A DNA stretch of 64,000 bases from Paenibacillus_D sp047238105 (GCF_047238105.1 NZ_JBDFMD010000001.1:5518001-5582000); one strand, 5' to 3'; counted from the stretch's first letter, positions 52,807 to 62,398 are shown. Numbers and translations are program-made. Notes: generated from the letters alone by a model not told the origin.

Positions 52807-55284
52807 ATGAGTAAAGTGCAGGAGAACAAGCACCTGAAGCGGGTGACGCTGGAGATGAGCCTGAAGCCGTTCCGGAGCATGGAGCCGCAAGCGGTGGAGG
52901 CGGTATGCGAGGAAGCGATCCGCCAATGGCTGCCGCTGATCGGACTGTCGGATACGGCATCCGTCCTGCTGTGGGTGTCCGATGGCAGCGAGATCCTGGT
53001 ATGGGACGGCGACCTGGACCGCGAGATGGAGTGGGCGCGGTATATCGGGTTCGCCAACGAATGGTTATTCAGTCAAATTACAGAGGGTAAAGACGATCCA
53101 AAGACGGCGATTCTGTACACGGAGGAGCCGGTGCAGATGACTTATCGCCATCTGCAGACGATCATCGCCACCATGAAGGAAGTTGGCCGGACGCGGTTCG
53201 GGCTGCAGCTGGAGGTGGGGGCGACCTTTGATGCCGGACCGGAGTTCGCCTATTCCGACTTCAAATACAAGGATCACCCGGAGATCAACATGGCGGAGCT
53301 GGGGGGCGCCTATGTTACTCTGAAAGCCGCTTATACGGTCGTCTGCACCTGGTCCAAGCTGAAGGCGGATCAGGTCCGGTATGCCGCGTATCCCGAAGGG
53401 ATCCCCGAGGGGACGCCATTCGGGGAGTTCCTGGGCCGTCAGTGCGCGAGCTTCCTGCCGGCGCTTGGCTTCGACTATATCTGGTTCTCCAACGGGTTTG
53501 CGCTGTCCTACTTCCCCTGGACGTATCTGGGGGCCAATTATAACGGAACCGAGCTGTCGCTGGCGGACCATCACGAGCTCTCCGCCAAGGTGCTGTCCTT
53601 CTGGGACGCCTTCAAAGCGGCTTGTCCCGGCTACCGCACCGAGGTCCGCGGCACCAACTTCGGCACGGGCATGGACCTGGCCAAGGACCATATCCCGCTG
53701 CGGGAGCTGTACAAGCGGGAGTATCTGACCTATCCGCCGCCGAATTCGCCGTGGGGGGCATTGAACTTCGACTTCGGGCTGGAGATGGCGGGGTATATGT
53801 CCCGCATCGCCGTCCTGCCCGGTGAAGATTATCCGTACCGCTATTATCCGAATGACCCCTGGTTCTGGCAGAATCCGTGGACGGATCTGTACGACAGGGA
53901 GCCGCATGATATCTATTGTCCGCTGAGTGCCGCCAGGATAGGTGATGATGGAGCGCTGCAGCCGCCGCGCCTGGTCGAGCTGCTGACGATCGATACGGAG
54001 CGGGGCGAGCTGCCGGAGGATACGGCGCTGGAAGTGTCGATGCATCTCCGGCGGGCGCTCAAGAGCTTTCCGGACGAACCGGGCCTGCTGACCTGGGTCT
54101 ATCCGTTCGATGAGCTGCACGATGCGGCGGCAGCGGGCGCAGCGAATGACCGTTCGATCTTTTTCCACGATTGGTTTGTCCGCAATGCGATCAATGAAGG
54201 GCTGCCGCTCAATACCGTCGTCAGCTCGCAGATCTTCGGGGAGCTGACGGAGCAGGGGAGCGCTGTATTCGGAGATACGATCCTGGTCACCTCCACCTTC
54301 TGGCTGCAGGAGGAAGCGGGCGAGCGCCTCATGCGTCATGTGCGGCAAGGGGGCAAAGCGCTGCTCTACGGAGCGCTCCGGGATGATGCGCTGATGGCCT
54401 TTCTGAATATGCGCCAGGCCGAGGGTGTATCGGGCGAGGCTGAGCTGGAGATGCGGCTGGCGGGCGATGAGGTAAACGGGGCGGCGATGCATAGGATGAA
54501 GCTGAACGTGGCCGCGACGATCTCGGACGGTGAGCTGCAGGAGGTGTGCGCCGACCCGCAGGATCCTCATACCCGCGTGCGCGCCACAGTCGTCCAGGGC
54601 GAGACAGAGCGGGTATTCGCCCTGAGCCGGTCGCTTCCTGAGTGGCAGGGCGGCCGGATCGCCTGGGTCAGAGGCGCCTTGCCTTATGAGAGCGCCGGCA
54701 TCACGAATCTTCCGCAGCGGCAGGACTTCACTTACGGAGACAGCGCGGCGCTTGCCCGTTATCTGCTGCAGGATTTTGGATATACGCTGCTCCAGACGAG
54801 ACAGCGTCCGGAGACGCCGGCGGCCCTGTTCTTCGTCGGACGGCGGGACAATGGCTTCACCTTCACCGGCTGCAAGCAGGATACGTCCGTGCAGCTCTCG
54901 TTCGGCTTTCCCGACGGGGTGCCGCTGTTGATCGGGCAGACGACCGAGGTTGGCGGCGACACGGCGGCCTATGCGCTGGACCGTACGTTCCGGGATGAAT
55001 GCCGGATCTTCGTCAAGCAGGAAGCGAAGACGATGGTGCGATGCCGGGAGATGTCGGGTGTGCCTACGCCGAAGAAACGGTTCCTGCACAATCTGCCGTC
55101 GCGCAAGCTGGTCGTCCAGCAGCTGGAGGAAGCGACTGTGACGCTGTATCCGCCGCTGGATGCGCTCGAGCAGGGGCTCGTCGAGGTGAAGGCGGGCGAG
55201 GTATATCTGGATCTGTCGGATGCCATCCACGGTAGAAAAATCGTGCTGGAGAAGATGAGCGGCGTCCTTGAAATCACATGGTAA
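52807..55284 (+). CDS. Large conserved-looking protein of unknown function
   Basis: 825 residues, not recognised. The ribosome binding site is AGAGGAGG. No signal peptide or membrane segment is seen, so it is cytoplasmic. The N-terminal 400 residues are rich in Trp/Tyr/Phe/Asp (TLEMSLKPF, WFSNGFALSYFPWTYLG, RYYPNDPWFWQNPWTDLYD) and look like a TIM-barrel sugar-active enzyme. A middle segment (ILVTSTFWLQEEAGERLM, GGKALLYGAL) resembles the GATase-like domain of GH42-type enzymes. A beta-rich C-terminus follows. Its operon position between an isomerase and an esterase suggests a glycosidase for one sugar unit. Function not established. Confidence 0.7.
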   Translation: MSKVQENKHLKRVTLEMSLKPFRSMEPQAVEAVCEEAIRQWLPLIGLSDTASVLLWVSDGSEILVWDGDLDREMEWARYIGFANEWLFSQITEGKDDPKTAILYTEEPVQMTYRHLQTIIATMKEVGRTRFGLQLEVGATFDAGPEFAYSDFKYKDHPEINMAELGGAYVTLKAAYTVVCTWSKLKADQVRYAAYPEGIPEGTPFGEFLGRQCASFLPALGFDYIWFSNGFALSYFPWTYLGANYNGTELSLADHHELSAKVLSFWDAFKAACPGYRTEVRGTNFGTGMDLAKDHIPLRELYKREYLTYPPPNSPWGALNFDFGLEMAGYMSRIAVLPGEDYPYRYYPNDPWFWQNPWTDLYDREPHDIYCPLSAARIGDDGALQPPRLVELLTIDTERGELPEDTALEVSMHLRRALKSFPDEPGLLTWVYPFDELHDAAAAGAANDRSIFFHDWFVRNAINEGLPLNTVVSSQIFGELTEQGSAVFGDTILVTSTFWLQEEAGERLMRHVRQGGKALLYGALRDDALMAFLNMRQAEGVSGEAELEMRLAGDEVNGAAMHRMKLNVAATISDGELQEVCADPQDPHTRVRATVVQGETERVFALSRSLPEWQGGRIAWVRGALPYESAGITNLPQRQDFTYGDSAALARYLLQDFGYTLLQTRQRPETPAALFFVGRRDNGFTFTGCKQDTSVQLSFGFPDGVPLLIGQTTEVGGDTAAYALDRTFRDECRIFVKQEAKTMVRCREMSGVPTPKKRFLHNLPSRKLVVQQLEEATVTLYPPLDALEQGLVEVKAGEVYLDLSDAIHGRKIVLEKMSGVLEITW

Positions 55285-55320
55285 GCGTGCTGGCTATACT
55301 GGAAAACAGGAGCGGGTCTG

Positions 55321-56292
55321 ATGAGAGATGAGACATGGGACACCCTCGTATTCATAGGCACGGAAGAGCAGAAGCTGAGGCTCCCTGCGGAGTACACGAT
55401 CCGCTGCCTCCGGAGCTATGAGGAGCCAGCGGTCATCTATGGGGAGGGTGTAGATTACGGGATCGACCGCGCTGCGGGTACGATCCGGCGTCTGCCAGGC
55501 AGCGCGGTCCCCGATTGGCGCGGCCACCCGCATTACGGGCTGGAAGGCTTCGATCACCGGGAGACAAGCGGGTATTCCAATGCGCCTTATACCTGCATCC
55601 TGGAATACGCCGAGCAGCCTGCAGCTGCAGTGCAGCCGGATCCTCCCGCGCAGCTGTCGCTGTTTACCAGGCTCCATGCAAGGCTGGCGGCAGGCGAGCC
55701 CGTCACCTATGTCGCGTATGGGGATAGTATCAGCGCGGGCTACGAGGCGAGCCGGCCCGAAGCCGGCTATGTGATGCGTTTGGCCGATACCCTCCGTGCC
55801 CGCAGCTCTTCGGGCGAGGTTGCCCTGGACAATCGGGCGAAGGGAGGCGAGAGCAGCGGCGGCGGGCTGCAGCGGCTCCGGGCGGATGTCGCCTCGCTTG
55901 CTCCTGATCTGGTCAGCATCGCTTATGGCATGAATGATCAGAATCGTCAGCCGGACGGCGGCAATGCGACACCGTTGGCTGAATTCGAAGGCCGGCTGAT
56001 CGATATGGTGCAGACGGTCCGGGAGCATACAGAAGCAGAGGTGTTGCTGATCACCCCCTGTCTGCCCAACCCGCGCTGGGCCTTGGCCAGCGCCAATGTG
56101 CGCGACTACGCGGAGGTGATCCGGCGCATAGGACGCGAGCTGGAGGTGCCCGTTGCCGATGTTCAGATCTTATGGGAGCAGGTCCTTGCAGAAGGCAAAT
56201 CCCATGAGAGCCTGCTGCTCAACAACCTGAATCATCCGAACGACTATGGTCATGCGTTATATTTACGTGCTGCAAGTAAATGTACTTTCTAA
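55321..56292 (+). CDS. SGNH/GDSL-type esterase with N-terminal sandwich domain
   Basis: 323 residues. An N-terminal beta domain of about 105 residues is followed by the SGNH domain: block I YGDSISAGY with Ser136, block II Gly region NRAKGGESSGGG, block III GMNDQN with the oxyanion Asn, and block V NHPNDYGH with the Asp/His pair. Such enzymes with a similar N-terminal domain are carbohydrate acetyl esterases. No signal peptide, so it probably deacetylates imported oligosaccharides. It ends the operon, followed by a strong terminator. Confidence 0.85.
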   Translation: MRDETWDTLVFIGTEEQKLRLPAEYTIRCLRSYEEPAVIYGEGVDYGIDRAAGTIRRLPGSAVPDWRGHPHYGLEGFDHRETSGYSNAPYTCILEYAEQPAAAVQPDPPAQLSLFTRLHARLAAGEPVTYVAYGDSISAGYEASRPEAGYVMRLADTLRARSSSGEVALDNRAKGGESSGGGLQRLRADVASLAPDLVSIAYGMNDQNRQPDGGNATPLAEFEGRLIDMVQTVREHTEAEVLLITPCLPNPRWALASANVRDYAEVIRRIGRELEVPVADVQILWEQVLAEGKSHESLLLNNLNHPNDYGHALYLRAASKCTF

Positions 56293-56305
56293 TGTTTTGA
56301 GATAA

Positions 56306-56339
56306 ACAACCGTCAGGCACATCGCCTGACGGTTGTTTT
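56306..56339 (+). terminator. Rho-independent terminator
   Basis: ACAACCGTCAGGC (56306-56318) and GCCTGACGGTTGT (56324-56336) form a perfect 13-bp stem with a 5-base loop, followed by TTT. Confidence 0.9.
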
Positions 56340-56453
56340 GGATTTGAAACCTGCAGCTGCGAAAAACGTATTTTTACCTGGGGCCACAATTTGTCGGATA
56401 TGAGATACAATGGAGACAAGCAGAAGAATATCTGTCCAAACGGAGGTAGCCTA

Positions 56454-57296
56454 ATGCGTATAACGGGAGCAGCGCCAACCAGAGAATACATAGCTGCAAT
56501 CGAAGCTTCAGAAATGGATTATCTATCCGATCGGATGATTGCAATCCGCGAGCGCTCGGACAATCCGGAGGGGGTGGAGCTCAAAGCCGTCGGCGAAGCG
56601 GTTTGTTTCTACAGCCAAGGGATGCCGTGGCCATCCTTTAACACTGTCAAGGGGGCAGGCTCTGCCGAAGCGGCGGCGATTGATGAGATGGTGGATTTCT
56701 ACAAAACGAGAGAACGCAGACCGCAATTCGAAATTGTTCCCGGGGTAGAGGATCGGCGGACGCTCCAGGCCTTGTCGGAGCGGGGGTTCTTTGCATCGGG
56801 GACGCATGCTTCACTTGCGCTGGATCTTGCCTTATGGAAGCCGAAAGCGTTCGATACGCCGCGGGTCCGAATCAGCAAGCTGCAGGAGAGTGAGATTGAG
56901 GCGTATGCCGAGATTCATTGCAAGGCCTTCGGCTTGCCTGAGCATGGCATTGCCCCGGTGGCTGCCAATAACAAGGTGCTGCTGGGACGGCCGGGGTGGA
57001 CGTTCTTCATCGCTCACGTAGAGGATCGTCCCGCAGCAGCAGCTGTCATGTACATAAAGGATCGAACGGCTTCGCTGACCTTTGCAGCCACTTTGCCCGA
57101 ATACCGCAAGACAGGTTTGCACGAGCAACTGCTGCATCGGCGGTTCTCCGAGGCCAAGCAGCAGGGTTGTGACCTGGTTGTCGGGCAGTGCTCGTTTTTG
57201 TCACCAAGTCACCGCAATATGGAACGGGCCGGCATGAAGGTCGCATATGTGCGTACCACCTGGACCCCCATCCTGAAACCAAGGAGTGATGCGTAG
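56454..57296 (+). CDS. GNAT-family acetyltransferase
   Basis: 280 residues from ATG 56454 (CGGAGG upstream; the frame is open from 56391). The C-terminal half holds the GNAT core: IHCKAFGL, AAAVMYIKDRTASLTFAATL, EYRKTGLHEQLLHRRF in place of the acetyl-CoA loop RxxGxG/A, and LSPSHRNMERAGMKVAYVRT at the end. The N-terminal half may be a degenerate second GNAT fold. The acceptor is unknown. It abuts the PPK2 gene (stop TAG directly before its ATG), suggesting co-expression. Confidence 0.8.
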   Translation: MRITGAAPTREYIAAIEASEMDYLSDRMIAIRERSDNPEGVELKAVGEAVCFYSQGMPWPSFNTVKGAGSAEAAAIDEMVDFYKTRERRPQFEIVPGVEDRRTLQALSERGFFASGTHASLALDLALWKPKAFDTPRVRISKLQESEIEAYAEIHCKAFGLPEHGIAPVAANNKVLLGRPGWTFFIAHVEDRPAAAAVMYIKDRTASLTFAATLPEYRKTGLHEQLLHRRFSEAKQQGCDLVVGQCSFLSPSHRNMERAGMKVAYVRTTWTPILKPRSDA

Positions 57297-58103
57297 ATGA
57301 GCAAGTGGCAACTGCCGACCAAGGGCGGCGTCGACCTGAAGGGAATCAATCCGCAAGACACGGGCAAGTTCAAGAACAAGCGCGAGACCGTCAAGGAAAT
57401 GAATCAATTGCGCAAGGAATTGCAGGAGGAGCAGGAGAAGCTGGCTGCCAGACAGGAGCAGGCGCTGCTGGTTGTTGTCCAGGGGATGGACTGCAGCGGC
57501 AAGGACGGGGTGATCCGGCAGGTGTTCTCCGGTGTCAATCCGCAGGGCATCTCCTCTTACAGCTTCAAGAAGCCGACAGAGGAAGAAGCCAGGCATGATT
57601 TCCTGTGGCGGGTCCACCGGCATGTGCCCGGTCTGGGACGCATCACGACGTTCAACCGCTCCCACTACGAGGAGGTATTGATCAACCGCGTGCATGGCCG
57701 CGTATCGGATGTAGAAGCGAAGGCCAAGTTCAAGCAGATCAATCAGTTCGAATCCTTGCTGGTAGATAACCGGGTGACCCTGGTCAAAATCTTCCTCCAC
57801 ATCTCACCGGAGTTCCAACTGGAGAAGCTGCGCAAGCGGATCGAGAATCCGCGCAAGCACTGGAAGTTTGATCCGAGCGATATCGAGGAGCGCCAACATT
57901 GGGACCGGTATCAGGCCTACTATGAAGAAGCGATGGCCGAGTGCAACGAGGCCGCCCCCTGGCATGTCGTCCCCGCAGACAACCGGTGGTACCGTGACTA
58001 CGTCGTGCTGCGGCTCACCGTCGAAGCTTTGCGCGGCATGAAGCTGAAGGAGCCGGATCCGGTGCCGGGGATCGAGAAGTATCTGGAGATGCTCGGGAAG
58101 TAG
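57297..58103 (+). CDS. ppk2: Polyphosphate kinase 2 (PPK2) family protein
   Basis: 268 residues. The Walker A motif is GMDCSGKDG at 63-71 and the Walker B/lid region FNRSHYEEVLINRVHG at about 118-133, followed by the conserved HWKFDPSDIEERQHWDRY and AAPWHVVPADNRWYRDYVV. This is the class I or III PPK2 pattern, phosphorylating nucleoside di- or monophosphates with polyphosphate. AAGGAG is 10 bases upstream. It is co-transcribed with the GNAT gene and followed by a hairpin terminator. Confidence 0.93.
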   Translation: MSKWQLPTKGGVDLKGINPQDTGKFKNKRETVKEMNQLRKELQEEQEKLAARQEQALLVVVQGMDCSGKDGVIRQVFSGVNPQGISSYSFKKPTEEEARHDFLWRVHRHVPGLGRITTFNRSHYEEVLINRVHGRVSDVEAKAKFKQINQFESLLVDNRVTLVKIFLHISPEFQLEKLRKRIENPRKHWKFDPSDIEERQHWDRYQAYYEEAMAECNEAAPWHVVPADNRWYRDYVVLRLTVEALRGMKLKEPDPVPGIEKYLEMLGK

Positions 58104-58130
58104 GGGACCTTCATTAGTGTGGAAATCAAA

Positions 58131-58187
58131 AATAGACTAAGCGGTAGCTGTCCATTGAGGGGAGACGTCGCTTAGTCTATTTGTTAA
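58131..58187 (+). terminator. Long-loop terminator after the PPK2 gene
   Basis: AAATAGACTAAGCG (58131-58144) and CGCTTAGTCTATTT (58170-58183) form a perfect 14-bp stem around a 25-base loop. Confidence 0.65.
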
Positions 58188-58337
58188 TCAAATCCATAGG
58201 GCTCTCGAATCAAACCAAGTTGTATTGAAAAATCATCTAGCATGACTTGTTCAATACGGAGTTTAGAATCTGTTCTCATAGTTTGAAGCATGACGCTTAT
58301 TCTTGTTCTGCCAGCGTAGATACTCCTGGATGATCAT
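58185..58337 (-). pseudogene. Possible gene remnant in an AT-rich patch
   Basis: The patch is clearly richer in A+T than its surroundings. On the minus strand, a frame from 58337 reads MIIQEYLRWQNKNKRHASNY and soon stops. Another frame, ending at TAA 58185-58187, reads LRIEQVMLDDFSIQLGLIRE then PYGFD. Joined by a frameshift they look like the end of one protein, but I do not recognise it. It may be decay of a transferred gene. Confidence 0.3.
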
Positions 58338-58387
58338 ATGATTAGATTATTTCCAGGCTCATCCCGTCGTGCTACAGTAAAGCCAGC

Positions 58388-58414
58388 ATGGCGGCGGAGC
58401 AGTGCCGCCGCCAT
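58388..58414 (-). terminator. Hairpin after the orphan binding-protein gene
   Basis: ATGGCGGCGG and CCGCCGCCAT arms (10-bp perfect stem, 7-base loop) immediately follow the stop codon of the minus-strand gene. The tail has only short T stretches. Confidence 0.55.
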
Positions 58415-59913
58415 CAGCGATACCAGCGGTTGACCTCCTCGGTCAGCTCGCGCCCGCCTTTCTCCAGCCAAGCGGCTCTGAACTCGTCGAAGGATTCGGG
58501 CTGGATCTCGCTGCGGACGTACTGGACGTAGAACGACTCGATCTGACTGGCGTAGATCGAACCGATCTTGTAGCGGCTGTGGGGCATAAAGTGCAGAGCG
58601 GGATCGCTCACTCCGAGCGACCGCACCTGATCGAGCATGCTCCGCTGCTGCAGGCGCGTCTCCTCCGGTGCCGTAGTGCTGACATAATAGTATGGGTCGT
58701 AACCGTTCATGGGGAAATAGGCGCCGATGCCTTCCGCTTCCATCCGAGCAGCATAGAGCTCGAACGTTCCGTCGGCATGCTGCGTATGATGGATGCCTTC
58801 TAGCCCGGAGCGCCGGAGCGCCTCAGCCTCCTCGCCGGACATCCAGTCCAGCAGCTCCACGATACGCCGGGCCTTGTCCTCGGGCACGCGCGACGGGATG
58901 ACGAACTGGCCGAAGAAGCCGATCTTCGCCGACAGGCCGGACTTGCCCTCCGGTCCCGCAGGCGGCGGCAGCATGATGATCTCCGAGCCGGGGACCTGCT
59001 CTTGCAGCCGTTGCAGGAACGGGTGGAAGTTGCTGATCTCGCTAAGGAGGATGCCGGCGCGCCCGGAAGTGAATTGCTCTTGTACCTGGGTACTATTCAA
59101 CGTGCCGAAGAGTGGGTCGATCCCTCCTTGACTGTACAGCGTCCGCATCCAGCGCAGCGCGGCTTCCCTGCCGGGGGCCAGATGACTGTTCAGCAGGCTG
59201 CCGTCCTCCTGCAGCCGCCAGCTGTTGCCTGCGTCGAAGGCGTGGCTGATATTGTAGATCGTCTCCAACGCATCTCCCGCTGCAAAACCGTAGGTGTCAG
59301 GCCGGCCGTTCCCGTCCGGATCGTCGCTGGCGAAGCGGATGGCGGCTTCGGCCAGCTCATCCGTCGTGTGCGGATGCGGGAGGCCCAGCGCGTCCAGCCA
59401 ATCCTTCCGGATGAAATACGCCTGGTCTTCGCGTGCTCGTGGTCGTGGTATGCCATACAGCTGGTCGTCGATCATGGCATTGGTCCATATCTCTTCCGGA
59501 ATGGCCGCCAGATGCTCGGCCTCTTCAAGAAGCGGATCCAACGGACGGAGCAGACCGGTCCGGGCATAATGGAACAGCTCGGCCTGCGGGAAGTGAGTCC
59601 AGACGAGCGCATCCGGTCCGTTGCCGGCGATCAAGCCAATACGTGAGCGGCGGTTATACGTTTCGGGTGCAATCGCCTGCAGCTCCAGCCTGATCTGGAA
59701 CCGCTCCTCGATGTAGGCGAGCAGCTCCGGGGAGTTCGGCGGTTCGCTGTATAGTGGATACATCAGGGCAATCGGGACCGATGAACGCTCCGAATGCAGG
59801 TACACGGTTTCCTGTGACACACACCCGCCTGGCAAGAGGAGGAGCAGCAGCAGGGGAATTATCGCATACAGACCGGATGTTGCTGACGCCTTTTTGGCAC
59901 GCTTCAGGTTCAA
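58414..59913 (-). CDS. Orphan extracellular solute-binding lipoprotein
   Basis: 499 residues from a TTG start with GGAGGGG a few bases upstream. The lipoprotein signal peptide (PLLLLLLLPGGC, Cys31) is followed by a sugar-binding fold (DALVWTHFPQAELFHYARTG, YGIPRPRAREDQAYFIRKDW, IRFASDDPDGNGRPDTYGFA). The DPDGNG loop resembles a calcium site and recurs in the binding proteins at 34851 and 41986. No permease or ATPase genes accompany it; its only partner is the divergent AraC sensor. It may supply ligand to that sensor or borrow permeases encoded elsewhere. Confidence 0.9.
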   Translation of the reverse strand: MNLKRAKKASATSGLYAIIPLLLLLLLPGGCVSQETVYLHSERSSVPIALMYPLYSEPPNSPELLAYIEERFQIRLELQAIAPETYNRRSRIGLIAGNGPDALVWTHFPQAELFHYARTGLLRPLDPLLEEAEHLAAIPEEIWTNAMIDDQLYGIPRPRAREDQAYFIRKDWLDALGLPHPHTTDELAEAAIRFASDDPDGNGRPDTYGFAAGDALETIYNISHAFDAGNSWRLQEDGSLLNSHLAPGREAALRWMRTLYSQGGIDPLFGTLNSTQVQEQFTSGRAGILLSEISNFHPFLQRLQEQVPGSEIIMLPPPAGPEGKSGLSAKIGFFGQFVIPSRVPEDKARRIVELLDWMSGEEAEALRRSGLEGIHHTQHADGTFELYAARMEAEGIGAYFPMNGYDPYYYVSTTAPEETRLQQRSMLDQVRSLGVSDPALHFMPHSRYKIGSIYASQIESFYVQYVRSEIQPESFDEFRAAWLEKGGRELTEEVNRWYR

Positions 59914-59990
59914 GGGGTCCCCTCCAAAACTGGATTATCTTCCTATTTTACCTGAATGCGATATAATTTGCATTACAACGATAGAGGAAG

Positions 59991-62314
59991 ATGGGATCAA
60001 GCATGTTGAACTTACTTGCCGCCAAAGCCTCGATCCGCTCCAAGCTCTTCCTGGCGGGTCTGGTGCTGTCGATCATACCGATTGTCATCATGGCCGGAAT
60101 GACGCTCATCATTGCCAAGAAGAGCATCTCGGATGAGCTGGAGAAGACCAATCGGAATACGATGAGGCAAATGCAGGAGCGCGTCGAGAGCACGCTCGAC
60201 CAGGTCGACCGGATGGTCGTGCAAGGCGCCTACAGTCAGGCGCTCCATATCTTGTTGTATGAAGACGGCTTGCGGGGAGAAGGCCAAAGACTGGAAGATG
60301 CCCACATGATGCTCTCCGCGCTGGAGCAGCTGATCGACCATGCGGAAGATGTGTTTCTCTATGCTCCCGTGTCGGAGCGTGTAATTGCAAGCTCCGGGGT
60401 CTACAACGATGCGCGGGAGCGGCTGGAGCCGGAGCTGTTGCAAGCGCTGGAGGAGACGGAGTCGTCCTTGCTCTGGCTGGAGATGACAGATAGGGACCAT
60501 GAGCAGCCGTCCGGACATGCGTCCTCCAGGCTCACGGGCATGACGCTAGTGCGGACGATTCCTATTGGCTCTGAAACGCCTCACGGTTATCTCATCGTCC
60601 GCTTGGGAGCGGAGATGTTCTCGGTGATCTTCGATCAGATGCGGCTGGGCCGCACCGGCGGCACGGTGCTGCTGACGCCATCCGGCCACTGGTACGCTGA
60701 GCCTGCTGTAGAGGCGCTGCTCTCCGCCCGGGACAGCGGCTGGCAGAATCGCTTAGTGCAACCTGCAGGCAGCCGCGCTCCGGATGCTGCTTCTATCCTG
60801 ACCGGGAAAGATAACAAGCTGTCGGTTCATGCGATGCAGGCGCCAGCCAATGGTTGGACGTATATCTCGATCGTTCCATACAAAGAGATCATGGGTCATT
60901 GGCAGGTGATCGAGCGGGTGATGTGGGGGGCCACTGCGCTGCTCATCCTGATCATGCCGATCTTGGCCCTGTTCATGTCGAACGCGATTCACCAGCGGGT
61001 CCGGTCGGTCCTTGGGCGGATGCGCGGCCGCGAGGCGGGCGCTGCTGAAGGAAGGGATGAACTGGATCAGATTGTCCTTTACGTAGAATCGGTGCATGAC
61101 AGGAACGACACGCTCGAAGAGAGGGTGAAGAGCAGTTATCCGGCGCTGGAGACGCATTACGTGCGCAGCTGGCTTACCGAGCCGCTGACTCCGGCGTTGC
61201 AAGCCGAGCTGGCTCGGCTGGATGTGGTCCGCGCGGACACAGGATACATCGCCATTTGTATCGACTGGATCGTACAGGACGTCGGTGGGCGGAACAGGGA
61301 TACGCTGCAGCTCGAGGATCTGCTGACGACGCTCAAAGGCGTTGACGCGGCGCCGGCCCGTTGCTTCCTGGTCAAGCTGGAGCGGGACCGCATCGGCGGA
61401 TTGCTCGCGACAACGTCAGGCGAGGATGGACCCGCCAAAGCTCAGATCCAGTATATACTGGAGAGATGGATAGAGGAGGTCAGGCAGGGGCTGGGGCAAG
61501 ATGTCGTCATCGGGGTCGGCCGCAGCGTATCCGGCGCCGATAACGTGCACAGCAGCTTCCTGGACAGTCTGGAGGCGCTGAGGCAGCGGCTGCCCGGAGG
61601 CGGTAACCGCATCTATTGGATCGATGAGGTCAAGGCGTGCGCCGCAGGTTTTCACTACCCGGTCCAGCAGGAGCAGGCTGTCATCGCTCAACTCAAGCTG
61701 GGCGATCTTCCACGCGCATGTCAAGCCTTGGAGGACTTCAAGACTGTCCTGTCGGAGGAGGGCAGCCTCACCCATGAGCGGATGCTGCAGTATTACTCCG
61801 TGCTGATCACATCGTTGATGCGATTACCCGGCCCAGGGGCGGGGAGCGGTGACGATAACGTGTTTGGTGCCAATCTGCTGGAGAAGCTGTCCCGCTTCCG
61901 GGAGATCGATCAGGTTCATCATTGGCTAATGGAAGAGGTGCTGGGAGCGGTGTCCAAGCTGCTGGCATCCGAGCGCAGTCAGGAGACGACCGAGGCAGCC
62001 CGCTCGATCCGCAGAGCGATGCAGTACATTCAGGAGCACGCGGACATGGAAGTATCGCTCCCAGCAGTCGCTGAGTATACCGGTCTGCCGGAGTTCAGTT
62101 CAGTCTGCTCTTCAAGCAGGAGGCCGGTTTATCCTTCACCGACTATGTCATTGCCCACCGAGTAGAACGCGCCAAGGCGCTGCTGACGAATACGGAGCTC
62201 AAGGTAGCGGAGATCGCAGTGCGAATGCAGTATACGAATGCCCAGAATTTCATCCGGGTGTTCAAGAGCAAGACGGGGATTACCCCCGGAGAATACCGGA
62301 GACGCCATCGCTGA
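59991..62314 (+). pseudogene. Membrane AraC-type regulator with a frameshift in its HTH domain
   Basis: The first frame reads 724 residues and stops at 62165. It has a membrane segment near 20-45 (LFLAGLVLSIIPIVIMAGMT), an extracytoplasmic sensor, a second segment near 305-327, and a cytoplasmic part that breaks off at VAEYTGLPEF. From 62088 the +1-shifted frame continues the AraC domain exactly (VQFSLLFKQEAG, VERAKALLTNTELKVAEIAV, FKSKTGITPGEYRRRHR) to TGA 62312-62314. Adding one base after 62087 restores YTGLSGVQFSLLFK, the canonical length. It is either a true inactivated gene or a sequence error. The start is uncertain (59991 or ATG 60003). It is divergent from the orphan binding protein. 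Confidence 0.85.
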
Positions 62315-62347
62315 GGCCCAAGAACCGCCGGGTACGCTCGCCTCGCG

Positions 62348-62368
62348 ATAATCATTTGAAATGATTAT
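62348..62368. promoter_or_regulatory. Perfect 10-1-10 inverted repeat, candidate operator
   Basis: ATAATCATTT-G-AAATGATTAT, AT-rich and overlapping TATAAT at 62368-62373. It resembles Fur-family operators in its AT-rich dyad but does not fit the Fur, PerR or Zur consensus well. It lies upstream of the last gene. Confidence 0.45.
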
Positions 62369-62398
62369 ATAATTAACCGGGGTCTGATGCTATATTCG

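Noticed and set aside
53065..55230. Very long open frame on the minus strand opposite the unknown 825-residue gene
   Set aside because: GC-rich codon bias opens antisense frames. It has no ribosome binding site, is Arg/Gln/His-rich and contains no recognisable domain.
62090..62101. 5-bp duplication (TTCAGTTCAG) as cause of the frameshift
   Set aside because: Removing it restores the frame but leaves the HTH two residues short. A one-base loss after 62087 gives the canonical length and residues.
62348..62368. Third Fur box
   Set aside because: The dyad lacks the GATAAT/ATTATC hexamer arrangement of the two clear boxes, and the gene behind it has no visible iron link.
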